Below, one piece after another: positions 8,150 to 15,903 of a DNA stretch of 64,000 nucleotides. The DNA is from Undibacterium sp. YM2 (GTDB lineage Bacteria > Pseudomonadota > Gammaproteobacteria > Burkholderiales > Burkholderiaceae_D). The stretch spans positions 5,084,001-5,148,000 of the forward strand of contig NZ_AP018441.1 in NCBI RefSeq assembly GCF_009937975.1. The letters run 5' to 3'. A model generated the notes under the pieces. The model worked only from the letters and a program-made list of their open reading frames with translations, searched no databases and was not told the DNA's origin. A program made the translations under genes and the position numbers. Numbering within the stretch: position 1 is the first letter of the stretch; the number at the start of each line of letters is the position of its first letter.

Positions 8150-9913
8150 TTAACTCACTGCATGTAATAATTTTTTGAGTCGCTCCAATCCCACTGGCTC
8201 TTCTGCCTGCAAGGGTATTACAGCCCAGCGCTGGGCATATTTTTTTGCTACTTCATCAATCAGTGGTAGTTCACTACGTGCACGTTGACGCAGCAAACCA
8301 GAAACCGGATTTGCCAGGGCCAGACTGTTATTAATGATCCAGGCCCAGGGCTCTATACCTGCACGGCGCAATTCATTTTGCAGGCCCGCTGCTTCCAGAA
8401 CTGGCGTAGTCTCAGCCAAGGTGATGATGACAACTTTGGTTTGAAGCGGATCTTGCAACTGCATCATGGGCGTTGTGAAATGTATCTTGGTATTGAGCAT
8501 CTGCCGTTCAATTTCTCTATGGTAGGCGCCTGTCGCATCAAGTAACAGCAGCGTGTGGCCAGTCGGTGCGGTGTCCATGACCACAAATTTCTTGCCGGCT
8601 TCGCGTATGACACGTGAAAAAGCCTGGAACACGGCAATTTCTTCCGTGCAAGGTGAGCGTAAGTCTTCTTCCAACAAGGCGCGCCCACGATCGTCCAGAT
8701 TCTTGCCCTTGCTTTTCATTACCTCCGCGCGGTAACGTGCAGTCTCTGTATGTGGATCTATACGGCTAACGGTCAAATTTTCCAGGCTGCCGTCCAAGGT
8801 CTCAATCAAATGTGCCGCAGGATCCGAAGTCGTCAAATGTACTGGATAGCCGCGATCGGCCAGTTCCAGCGCAATGGCTGCTGCAACTGTGGTTTTACCC
8901 ACACCACCTTTGCCCATGGTCATGATCAGGCCATGACCGTTGCCAACCAGACCGTCAATTAAACCAGCGAGACTGGGAACAAGAGGAATATCTACCGGCG
9001 CAACATCGTTCCGTTTTTTCTGCGTGTTCGCTGGTGCCAACAAGGCCCTTAGTGCCTCCAGTCCGACCAGATTAAATGCTTTCAGCGGTAGATAATCAGT
9101 AGGTGCGTCTTTCAATACGCTGGGTATGGCTGATAAGGCTGCCTGTTCGCGTTTCCATACTGCAGCAGCCAGCACATCCCCGGCAAGTTCGTTTTCTGGC
9201 AGTACCCCATTAATCACAAGGTATTGGTGTTGGAAGCCGATATCAGCCAGTTCCTGGTGGGTACGCGCAGCTTCACGCAAACTTGCGCTCTGCGCGCGTG
9301 CGACCAATATCATTCGGGTATGTCGCGGGTCAGAAAGCGCGCTGACCGCTGCATGGTATTGCTCGCGCTGCTTTTCCAATCCTGCCAGTGGCCCCAGGCA
9401 GGAAGCATCGCCCTTTCCTTGCTCCAGAAAACCAGACCATGCCCCAGGCAATTGCAACATGCGTATGGTGTGACCGGTAGGAGCAGTATCAAAGATAATA
9501 TGGTCAAAGCACTTCGTTATAGTGGGATTAGTCAAGAGATTGGTAAATTCGTCGAATGCGGCAATCTCGGTTGTGCAGGCACCCGATAATTGCTCTTCCA
9601 TGCTTTTTAGCACTGCATCAGCTACACGTCCACGGGCAGGTCCGACGATGCGGTTGCGGTAGATTTGTGCTGCCGCCTGTGGATCAATCTCTAATGCGGA
9701 CAAATTCGCGACATCGGGCACTGCAGTAATGGCGTTGCCAATGCTGATACCAAACACCTGTCCCACGTTAGAGGCCGGGTCTGTACTTACAATCAAGACA
9801 CGTTTGCCTGAGTCAGACAGCATAATCGCACTGGCGCAGGCCAGCGAAGTTTTGCCGACACCGCCTTTACCAGTAAAAAATAGAAACTGCGGTGCTTCTG
9901 TGAGAAATAACAT
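8150..9913 (-). CDS. arsA: Arsenical pump-driving ATPase ArsA
   Basis: A cytoplasmic ATPase that powers As(III)/Sb(III) export through ArsB. It is 587 residues long with two homologous halves, each with a P-loop GKGGVGKT (residues 15-22 and 334-341) and a DTAPTGHT signature. With the start at 9913, the three metalloid-binding cysteines fall at 113, 172 and 422, the numbering known for E. coli plasmid ArsA. That, and AAGGAA upstream of this ATG, decide the start over the ATG at 9943. It is divergent from arsC. No arsB, arsD or arsR lies in the window, so its membrane partner must be elsewhere or missing. Confidence 0.95.
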   Translation of the reverse strand: MLFLTEAPQFLFFTGKGGVGKTSLACASAIMLSDSGKRVLIVSTDPASNVGQVFGISIGNAITAVPDVANLSALEIDPQAAAQIYRNRIVGPARGRVADAVLKSMEEQLSGACTTEIAAFDEFTNLLTNPTITKCFDHIIFDTAPTGHTIRMLQLPGAWSGFLEQGKGDASCLGPLAGLEKQREQYHAAVSALSDPRHTRMILVARAQSASLREAARTHQELADIGFQHQYLVINGVLPENELAGDVLAAAVWKREQAALSAIPSVLKDAPTDYLPLKAFNLVGLEALRALLAPANTQKKRNDVAPVDIPLVPSLAGLIDGLVGNGHGLIMTMGKGGVGKTTVAAAIALELADRGYPVHLTTSDPAAHLIETLDGSLENLTVSRIDPHTETARYRAEVMKSKGKNLDDRGRALLEEDLRSPCTEEIAVFQAFSRVIREAGKKFVVMDTAPTGHTLLLLDATGAYHREIERQMLNTKIHFTTPMMQLQDPLQTKVVIITLAETTPVLEAAGLQNELRRAGIEPWAWIINNSLALANPVSGLLRQRARSELPLIDEVAKKYAQRWAVIPLQAEEPVGLERLKKLLHAVS

Positions 9914-10374
9914 GGTATTCCTTGAGGTGGGTTCAATCTTCATTTCAGATTGTCTGTCCTGTCACAAAAAGCCGCAGTTGCGTTGCAGCCAGTGCGAGTA
10001 CAAAATCTGCACATTGAAACAGCAATTTTTATATACCCTTTCAATTTAATCAGTTGGTCAGATACTGCATTGTCTAAGAACAAACAAATCTATCTTACTT
10101 TACTTTGATTCCACATTTCCATTATTATTGAAATATAGAATCAAAGTAAAGTTTCATTTTGATATCAAGCTTCCTGGTAGAAGCCACATTAAAACGTCTG
10201 TTACCAGTTGAATGGAAGGCAGTGAATGCAAATTGCGAGCATGCTGGTCAGCTTAACGCATACTCACTTGGGCGCAAACCCAGCGGTACTGAGGGTGTGA
10301 TGGCAACGGTGGCATTTTGCTGCTTGTATCGACTTCTACACTCTGTAAACGCTTAACTTTTTCTGGAAAACTAC
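9914..10374. other. Intergenic region between divergent arsA and arsC
   Basis: About 460 bp, AT-rich in its centre, without a convincing gene. A 66-codon reading frame at 10159-10356 has no ribosome site and resembles nothing I recognise. The region must hold promoters for both ars units. Its only striking element is the 15-bp inverted repeat listed separately. Confidence 0.6.
10097..10152. repeat. 15-bp perfect inverted repeat in the ars control region
   Basis: ACTTTACTTTGATTC at 10097-10111 is repeated as its exact reverse complement at 10138-10152, separated by 26 bases. It could be a regulator site (an ArsR-type operator is possible, though the sequence is not the classical ars box), a transcript hairpin, or the ends of a very small insertion. 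No duplicated flanks were recognised. Confidence 0.6.
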
Positions 10375-10803
10375 ATGACGATTACCATTTACCATAATCC
10401 TGAATGCGGCACATCCCGCAATACCCTTGCCCTGATACGAAATAGCGGCGCTCAACCGCAAGTGATTGAATACCTGCAGCATCCGCCAGAGAAAGCAAAA
10501 CTGCTGGAACTGATCGCGGCAATGAAGGTACCGGTAAGAGACGTCTTGCGCAAAAAAACTGGGCCGTACGAAGAGCTGGGGCTTGAAGATGAAAAATGGT
10601 CTGATGATGATCTCGTCAACTTCATGGTCGCGCATCCGATATTAATGAATCGCCCTATCGTAGTAACGCCGATTGGCACGAGGCTATGCCGCCCTTCAGA
10701 AGTCGTACTGGATATTTTGCCATTACCGCAGCAAAGCGAATTCTTCAAGGAAGACGGCGAGAAAGTCGTCGACAAGGAGGGTAATCGTGTTCACCAAAAA
10801 TGA
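10375..10803 (+). CDS. arsC: Glutaredoxin-dependent arsenate reductase
   Basis: A 142-residue protein of the ArsC/Spx thioredoxin-like family, which reduces arsenate to arsenite using glutathione and glutaredoxin. The start TIYHNPECGTSRNTL carries the catalytic Cys (CGTSR) near residue 11. The conserved arginines of the family are present in MNRPIVVTPIGTRLCRP. The length matches E. coli plasmid ArsC (141). Its end overlaps the arsH start by 17 bases, so the two form an operon. It is divergent from arsA. Confidence 0.95.
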   Translation: MTITIYHNPECGTSRNTLALIRNSGAQPQVIEYLQHPPEKAKLLELIAAMKVPVRDVLRKKTGPYEELGLEDEKWSDDDLVNFMVAHPILMNRPIVVTPIGTRLCRPSEVVLDILPLPQQSEFFKEDGEKVVDKEGNRVHQK

Positions 10804-11773
10804 CTTTCCCAGCCTGCACCTGGACTTGTTCAGGCAGCCGGAAACAGAGCAATTGTTTGCACCTGTACGAGCAGGCCACGCGCCGCGAATACTGCTCCTT
10901 TATGGCTCTTTGCGCGAGCGTTCGTACAGCAAATTACTGACCTTGGAAGCGGCCAGGTTACTAGAACTCATTTCATAAATAGGATGAGTGCGAACAAGAC
11001 GATTTGGGATGCAGTGCAAGGCGTGACCCGCTGCTAAGGCTCCTGCCTTAGCGAGGGGCACAACGCTGCAATGCGCCCAAATCGTCAGTTCCCGAAGGGT
11101 TTGCCTCATAACGCGCGCTGGACTGCGTTGGACTCGTTATCAATAGGCAAAGCTATTGACTGCCTCGTCCGTCTTGCCAGCCCACGTTATGAGGCAAACG
11201 CATCTCACCCTATTTATGAAATGAGTTCTAAAGGCAATGGGCGCAGAAACACGGATTTTTGATCCACATGGTTTGCCATTGCCCGATGAGGTACCTGACA
11301 GTCATCCCAAAGTGCGAGAATTGCGCGAGCTGGCGCTATGGGCTGAAGGAATGGTCTGGACTTCGCCTGAACGTCACGGTGCAATGACGGGCATCATGAA
11401 GACGCAGATCGACTGGATCCCCCTGTCCGTTGGCGCCGTGCGCCCTACGCAGGGCAAGACACTGGCGGTCATGGAAGTATCAGGAGGATCGCAATCATTT
11501 AATGCTGTCAATCAAATGCGCATACTTGGTCGCTGGATGCGCATGATCACGATACCGAATCAGTCATCGGTCGCGAAAGCTTTTCTTGAATTTGATGAGG
11601 CCGGACGAATGAAGCCATCAGCTTACTATGATCGCGTAGTCGATGTCATGGAAGAGTTAATGAAGTTCACTTTACTGACACGTGATGTAGCCACTTATCT
11701 TGTGGATAGATATAGTGAACGCAAGGAAACTGCAGAGGAACTGTCCAGGCGCGTCAATCAGCGTGGCATCTGA
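10787..11773 (+). pseudogene. arsH: arsH, interrupted by a 265-bp miniature transposon
   Basis: ArsH is an NADPH-dependent FMN reductase that oxidises methylated or trivalent organoarsenicals. The gene starts with GTG at 10787 behind a strong AAGGAGGG, overlapping the end of arsC. The first 59 codons include the flavin-phosphate loop region (LLYGSLRERSYSKLL). The element at 10964-11228 then brings an in-frame TAA after four more codons. The frame resumes at 11231 ([19 protein letters not shown]) and runs 180 codons to 11773. Removing the element and one TA copy restores a continuous reading frame of about 239 residues, the normal ArsH length. The downstream part could be translated from ATG 11237 but would lack the N-terminal flavin-binding loop, so function is probably lost unless the element excises. 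Confidence 0.93.
10964..11228. mobile_element. Non-autonomous MITE-like element inserted in arsH
   Basis: A 265-bp element with perfect 20-bp terminal inverted repeats (GAACTCATTTCATAAATAGG at 10964-10983 and its reverse complement at 11209-11228), flanked by TA at 10962-10963 and 11229-11230. The TA duplication fits IS630/Tc1-type or some IS5-type transposases. It encodes no transposase. Two large internal hairpins fill it. The left one is closed by ACGATTTGGG / CCCAAATCGT (10999-11008 / 11076-11085), with an inner GCTAAGG / CCTTAGC. The right one is closed by a 15-bp stem GTTTGCCTCATAACG (11099-11113 / 11185-11199), with an inner CAATAG / CTATTG. It must be moved by a transposase encoded elsewhere. 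Confidence 0.9.
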
Positions 11774-11849
11774 TAGTTGCCCCCATTAGCCCGGCGACAG
11801 ACTAATGGGGGTAAATGAATGTCATCCATTAATAAAAGCAGAATTCACT

Positions 11850-12203
11850 TCATAATCCCGCCTCTTTTTTGAATTTCATGATGGCCACTCCTACCGCACT
11901 TGATGCTGCCGAATAATTCGTGCCAGCATTAATCATTGCTTCTGCCTCGGAATATTTCTTCGCATTGATAGCCTGTGCCACTTTACCAGCTTCAATATGA
12001 AATGCCGCATGCCTGGCAACGCAATCCGCATGCGTTGCAAGATTGCCGAATAAGGATTTGCCCTCGCCGTGCAAATACTTGCCCAACTCGCAGCAATTGT
12101 CCCTGGCGATAGTGGTAGCATCCATGGCTTCTTTTTTACTTATTGCCATGCGGAATTTTGTCTTCCACTCTGAATGTTTAGCTACAGCATCTTCAAGATC
12201 CAT
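11850..12203 (-). CDS. Stand-alone CZB (chemoreceptor zinc-binding) domain protein
   Basis: A 117-residue protein made only of a CZB-like four-helix domain. The typical order of ligands is visible: H-S-E-W near residue 10, then CCELGKYLHGEGK around 37-49, then HADCVARHAAFH around 58-69, followed by a helical tail. CZB domains bind zinc through His and Cys and usually sit at the C-terminus of chemoreceptors or the N-terminus of diguanylate cyclases such as DgcZ. Here no partner domain is fused, so it may act as a free zinc-responsive subunit. AGGGGA precedes the start. It is convergent with arsH and shows no operon partner. Confidence 0.8.
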   Translation of the reverse strand: MDLEDAVAKHSEWKTKFRMAISKKEAMDATTIARDNCCELGKYLHGEGKSLFGNLATHADCVARHAAFHIEAGKVAQAINAKKYSEAEAMINAGTNYSAASSAVGVAIMKFKKEAGL

Positions 12204-12777
12204 GTCTTCCCCTCATTATTTTTTTACTTCCAGTTCAGGATAGATGTGCCTCACTTTCACGACTTGATGCAAATCAAGCTGCAGGCAAAGCTGGACAGAG
12301 GTCATAAAGAAAAATTTCTCGACATCAAGCACTATTCACACATCGTTACGGAAAGCAAAAAGATACTCATAAAACAAGATAGTAATAAATTGTTACGCAT
12401 TTCGACCTTGACAAATATTAATAATAAATTAACCTTGAATTATTGACATGCAAATAAAGTAATAAGCATATGCATTAAATTTCCTCGTCTGCAATCTCTC
12501 CCTTTCAAGTGATTTTTGAGCATTTGAGCCCGTTTCTGACTGGCTTGGGGTGGATCGTTGTCGCCGTTTTTTTTGCACGCACGGATTTGCATCTCAGCAG
12601 GGATTTTGAACGTGTCATTTGTTTGTAACGGTGGCACGTGTTGTAGCTGCAAGGCAGGAGCCTGGCTTTTGCTTATTGAGTTTGTATTGTTGTCCAAATT
12701 ATCTGAATCCAGCACCAGGTATCTGAAAAAGCCCTATGCCTGATCTGTGTTTCAGTTTCAACCGAATGGAGAATGTG
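12204..12777. other. AT-rich intergenic region upstream of the RiPP precursors
   Basis: About 570 bp between the CZB gene and the first precursor gene, which are divergent. No convincing gene was found. It is notably AT-rich around 12330-12480 and contains two TTGACA hexamers, at 12408-12413 and 12443-12448, that could serve as -35 elements, but no matching -10 element is clear. GGAG at about 12768 is the ribosome site of the gene at 12778. Confidence 0.5.
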
Positions 12778-13227
12778 ATGGCGAAAGACAAGTATTTTGT
12801 AGAAGTATTGGCCGCTGATCCGGCGAATATTCCTGATGTGGTCTTGCTCAATGGCTTTGTGGGTAATTCTGCACTGGAAGGCTATACCCGGCTGTACCTG
12901 AATACAGTCCTGAATGAATATTATGAAATCCCCAGCGACGCAATCTTGCACACGGCGGCGGCATCCGCCAGCAGCAATAATCCCCTGGAAACAGCCTATG
13001 TATGGATCAAGGCCGATGCCGAGCTCATACGCAAGGGCAAGAGCGTGGCTGACACCAAGCTCAGTTTTTTCAACGGGCCCATACAAAGTGCGCAGGCAGC
13101 ATCCGCCGCCAATGCTGCAGCCCAGGCAGCGGTGGCTGGCGGCCCTACCGGCGTACTGAACTGCACGCAGGCCCCGGCGCAATGCGGCAACACTGCATGG
13201 CCAGGTTGCCCTGATACCCCGAAATAA
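12778..13227 (+). CDS. Candidate lanthipeptide precursor with leader and one core-like module
   Basis: A 149-residue protein I do not recognise by name. Residues 1-100 look like a folded leader (VVLLNGFVGNSALEGYTRLY, then YYEIPSDAILH and ETAYVWIKADAEL). An Ala-rich linker follows (104-120). Residues 122-144 form a 23-residue module, GPTGVLNCTQAP followed by AQCGNTAWPGC. The same module occurs three times in the next protein. It has three Cys, and Thr residues spaced for ring formation. The start at 12778 was chosen over 12736 because GGAG lies about 6 bases upstream. It sits just ahead of the large Cys-rich protein and the kinase/lyase/cyclase set, so it is inferred to be a substrate of them. 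Confidence 0.7.
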   Translation: MAKDKYFVEVLAADPANIPDVVLLNGFVGNSALEGYTRLYLNTVLNEYYEIPSDAILHTAAASASSNNPLETAYVWIKADAELIRKGKSVADTKLSFFNGPIQSAQAASAANAAAQAAVAGGPTGVLNCTQAPAQCGNTAWPGCPDTPK

Positions 13228-13463
13228 TCTGACAGAAATTCCGACAAGAATTCAGACCGAATTACCCGAATTGGAATATTCGTGATGTGAAGGGCTCTTG
13301 TTTGACTGGCCTTTTTCTCATGCGAATGTGTGAAGAATGGCGCATGTCATTGCCCTGCTTCTTATCAGAGGCATGCATTGCGGCCATTAGTTTGTTGTTT
13401 TGTTTTTCCCTGGTTTTCTTTTTTGTTCATGAAATGCAGTACCACTCTTAGGAGAGTTTTGCC

Positions 13464-14612
13464 ATGACTACTCAATTACCGATTTGTCACATCAACACAT
13501 TGATTCCTCAATGCCTGCCTGTGACTATTCCGGCCGCATGTCATCATCTGACACAACCACCACAATGCCTGATACCAACTTCGCCTGTCATCTGCCATGT
13601 GACGCAACCACCACAATGCTTCCCACAGACTCTGGTTGGGCCGATCTGCCAGCATGTCACCAGCCCCGCAATATGCCATTTCACCCATAATCAACCTCAA
13701 TGCGGCATACAATGTCAGGCTAATACACGCTTGCCTATCACTACGACCTTCGATCCAACCATAATCCAAAACCAGACACCAGTATTCCAAAACCAGACAC
13801 CAGTACTACAGGGTGGTGTGGGTGGCCTGGCCGCACCAGCGCAGGCACAAAACTTTGCCGGAGCAGCAGCGCCTGCCCAGCAATTTGCAGCACAAGCCAA
13901 TGTCGGACCAACCGGCGTACAGCATTGCACAGCCGCACCACAGTTTTGCGGTAACACAGCGTGGCAGCCTTGCCCGCCCATCGGTCCAACCGGCGTGCAA
14001 CATTGCACCGCTGCACCTCAGGTTTGCGGCAATACGGCATGGCAGGGTTGCCCGCCACCACAAGCACAACAAGCGCAACAGGCACAATTCCCTATCCATC
14101 CAACGACAAATCCTACTGCCAATACTCATTGCTTCATTTGCCCACCGTTCACCATTGAGGCGCAGCAGGCTGCACCTCAGCAAGCACAGGCAATGAACCC
14201 AACGAACGCGACACATTGCTTTGTTTGTCCTCCACCTACCCTGGAAGCACAACAGCAGGTTGGCCCAACTGGCGTTCACTTTTGCACAGCCGCGCCGCAA
14301 TTTTGCGGTCATACAGCGTGGCATGGTTGCCAGCCACCACTGTCAGCGCCGCCACATTGCCCAACCGTTGTTGCCGCTGTTTGCCATACCGCCGTACCTG
14401 TTTGCCACACAGCTGCCACGGTGTGCACACAAACGGTAGCTCCCACCCATCTGCTGGGTTGCACTTGCCTGCCGATGACAGTTGGCCCTGTAATTCCTAC
14501 CCAAAACATGCAAATTTGTGGCAACACTTGCCTGCCAATGACGGTAGGGCCTGTTATTCCTACGAATAACATGCCGATTTGCGGCAATGTCACTGCACCT
14601 GGCTTTTGCTAA
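13464..14612 (+). CDS. Giant Cys/Thr/His-rich, almost uncharged repeat protein (candidate multi-core RiPP precursor)
   Basis: 382 residues with 33 Cys, 48 Thr, 3 Ser, many His, Pro and Gln, no Lys, and only four charged side chains (Arg89, Asp97, Glu232, Glu261). Several repeat types are visible. A 23-residue module (GPTGVQHCTAAP + QFCGNTAWQPC and variants) occurs at 148-170, 174-196 and 267-289. A 20-residue module around THCFxCPPxT lies at 216-235 and 245-264. A tandem 21-residue module, TCLPMTVGPVIPT + xNMxICGN, lies at 334-354 and 355-375. The N-terminal part has repeated ICHxTQPPQC-like units. No leader like that of the preceding gene is present. AGGAGAG lies upstream of the ATG. Thr and Cys spacing suits methyllanthionine formation by the downstream enzymes. 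A structural or metal-binding role is the alternative. Confidence 0.75.
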   Translation: MTTQLPICHINTLIPQCLPVTIPAACHHLTQPPQCLIPTSPVICHVTQPPQCFPQTLVGPICQHVTSPAICHFTHNQPQCGIQCQANTRLPITTTFDPTIIQNQTPVFQNQTPVLQGGVGGLAAPAQAQNFAGAAAPAQQFAAQANVGPTGVQHCTAAPQFCGNTAWQPCPPIGPTGVQHCTAAPQVCGNTAWQGCPPPQAQQAQQAQFPIHPTTNPTANTHCFICPPFTIEAQQAAPQQAQAMNPTNATHCFVCPPPTLEAQQQVGPTGVHFCTAAPQFCGHTAWHGCQPPLSAPPHCPTVVAAVCHTAVPVCHTAATVCTQTVAPTHLLGCTCLPMTVGPVIPTQNMQICGNTCLPMTVGPVIPTNNMPICGNVTAPGFC

Positions 14613-14667
14613 TCAAGGAGCAAGTGAACTAAAACAGTACAGAGCAGTTTGATCAGCCCTGGTAAAA

Positions 14668-14771
14668 ACGGTCGGGATACATTCCCGACCGTGGGTTGAC
14701 TCATTCTTTGTAAACCCCAGGTGCAATTTTGCACCTGGGGTTTCGGCATACTGGCAAGCGTAAGGCTTGCC
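14668..14771 (+). terminator. Three consecutive hairpins between precursor and enzyme genes
   Basis: In the 181-bp gap before the kinase gene are three perfect stems: ACGGTCGGGA / TCCCGACCGT (14668-14677 / 14683-14692), a 14-bp stem AAACCCCAGGTGCA (14712-14725 / 14730-14743), and GGCAAGC / GCTTGCC (14753-14759 / 14765-14771). No T-run follows. They may attenuate transcription or protect the precursor mRNA, so that substrate is made in excess of enzymes. This role is inferred. Confidence 0.6.
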
Positions 14772-14793
14772 GCAATACCAGGAGTAATCAGGA

Positions 14794-15903
14794 ATGTTTT
14801 TGACCGCATCCAATATGGCCCACTATCTGCTGGCGCGAGGCACGGTTCCACCAAGCGCGGTTGTCGATGGTGATTTTATGGTGGTAGAGGCAGGCCGCCG
14901 CAACCGCAATTACAAGATCATCAGACGCGATGGTTCAGGCTTGTTCGTCAAGCAGATCAAGGAAGTCGAGCCTATGGCAATCTCGACCATGCAGCGCGAA
15001 GCTGCCTGCTACCGCATGGCGCAAAAAAATGGTTATGAAGCTTTGGCAAGACTCATGCCCGGCTTTGTCGATCATGACGCTGGCCGTCATTGCCTGACCA
15101 TCAGCTTGTTACCTGGCGGTGAAAACCTGACAGAATTTCATGCCCGCAATAAAACATTCCCAGCCGGGATAGGCAAGTTGCTCGGTGCTGCCCTGGGGAG
15201 CTATCACCAGACCCTGCGAGGCAAGTCGCTGCAGACAGAAGACCTCAGCAATTTCCCGCGTATGGCACCATGGATATTGAGCTTCCATCTGAACAGTGTG
15301 CAGGCTGGCTCCACCCTCAGTGGTGGCGTGCAACAATTGGGCGCACTGATCAGGCAATACCCTGACCTGCAGCAAAACCTGGCACGTCTGGCACAGGGCT
15401 GGCGCTATGACAGCATTATCCACGGTGACATGAAATGGGATAACTGCGTGGTCTATCCTGGCCCCAATGGCGAACTGGCTTTACGCATCATAGACTGGGA
15501 ACTGGTTGATTATGGCGATGCCAGCTGGGATATTGGGGCAGTGCTGCAAGCTTATCTGACCTCTTGGATTTACTCCATGCCGCTGTATCAGGAATTTGAC
15601 CCTACCCGCTTTGTCGATAAGGCTGTCTTTCCACTGGAGGGCATGTACCCGTCCATACACGCTTTCTGGCGCAGCTATGTACAGACGGCAGGCATCGATA
15701 AATCGCAAGCCTATCCCTACCTGTTACGCTGCATAGAATACGGTGCTGCACGCATGGTGCAGACTGCGTTTGAATCACTGTATTACTCGCCCGTCATGAC
15801 CAATCATGCAGCGACCTTGTTACAGGTCAGCCAGAATATTTTGCGCGATTCACGACAGGCTGCGTCCGCCCTGTACGGGTTTAGCGGGGAGTTATCATCA
15901 TGA
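14794..15903 (+). CDS. APH-type kinase of a class V-like lanthipeptide synthetase
   Basis: A 369-residue aminoglycoside-phosphotransferase-fold kinase. A candidate ATP-site lysine is Lys53 (LFVKQIK). The catalytic loop is HGDMKWDN (210-217, Asp212), and the metal-binding DFG-like segment is IIDWELVDYGD (Asp234). In class V lanthipeptide systems (lexapeptide type), a separate kinase of this fold phosphorylates Ser/Thr of the precursor before a HopA1-type lyase removes phosphate. Its stop overlaps the start of the HopA1-like gene (ATGA), and the LanC-like gene follows with the same overlap. That gene order is the main argument against antibiotic resistance. AGGAG lies about 9 bases before the ATG. 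Confidence 0.85.
   Translation: MFLTASNMAHYLLARGTVPPSAVVDGDFMVVEAGRRNRNYKIIRRDGSGLFVKQIKEVEPMAISTMQREAACYRMAQKNGYEALARLMPGFVDHDAGRHCLTISLLPGGENLTEFHARNKTFPAGIGKLLGAALGSYHQTLRGKSLQTEDLSNFPRMAPWILSFHLNSVQAGSTLSGGVQQLGALIRQYPDLQQNLARLAQGWRYDSIIHGDMKWDNCVVYPGPNGELALRIIDWELVDYGDASWDIGAVLQAYLTSWIYSMPLYQEFDPTRFVDKAVFPLEGMYPSIHAFWRSYVQTAGIDKSQAYPYLLRCIEYGAARMVQTAFESLYYSPVMTNHAATLLQVSQNILRDSRQAASALYGFSGELSS

Noticed and set aside
10159..10356. 66-codon frame in the arsA-arsC gap
   Set aside because: No RBS and no recognisable similarity; the region is better read as control DNA.
13320..13451. 43-codon frame with a hydrophobic segment just before the large precursor
   Set aside because: No ribosome-binding site, and its end runs through the precursor's own RBS. 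It could be a small membrane peptide but is not supported well enough to list.
13806..14324. Minus-strand open frames across the Cys-rich precursor
   Set aside because: Repetitive coding sequence naturally yields long antisense frames; there are no start signals, and the plus strand has a clear RBS and operon context.
14794..15903. Aminoglycoside resistance kinase
   Set aside because: It has the APH fold, but the overlap with HopA1-like and LanC-like genes points to peptide phosphorylation.
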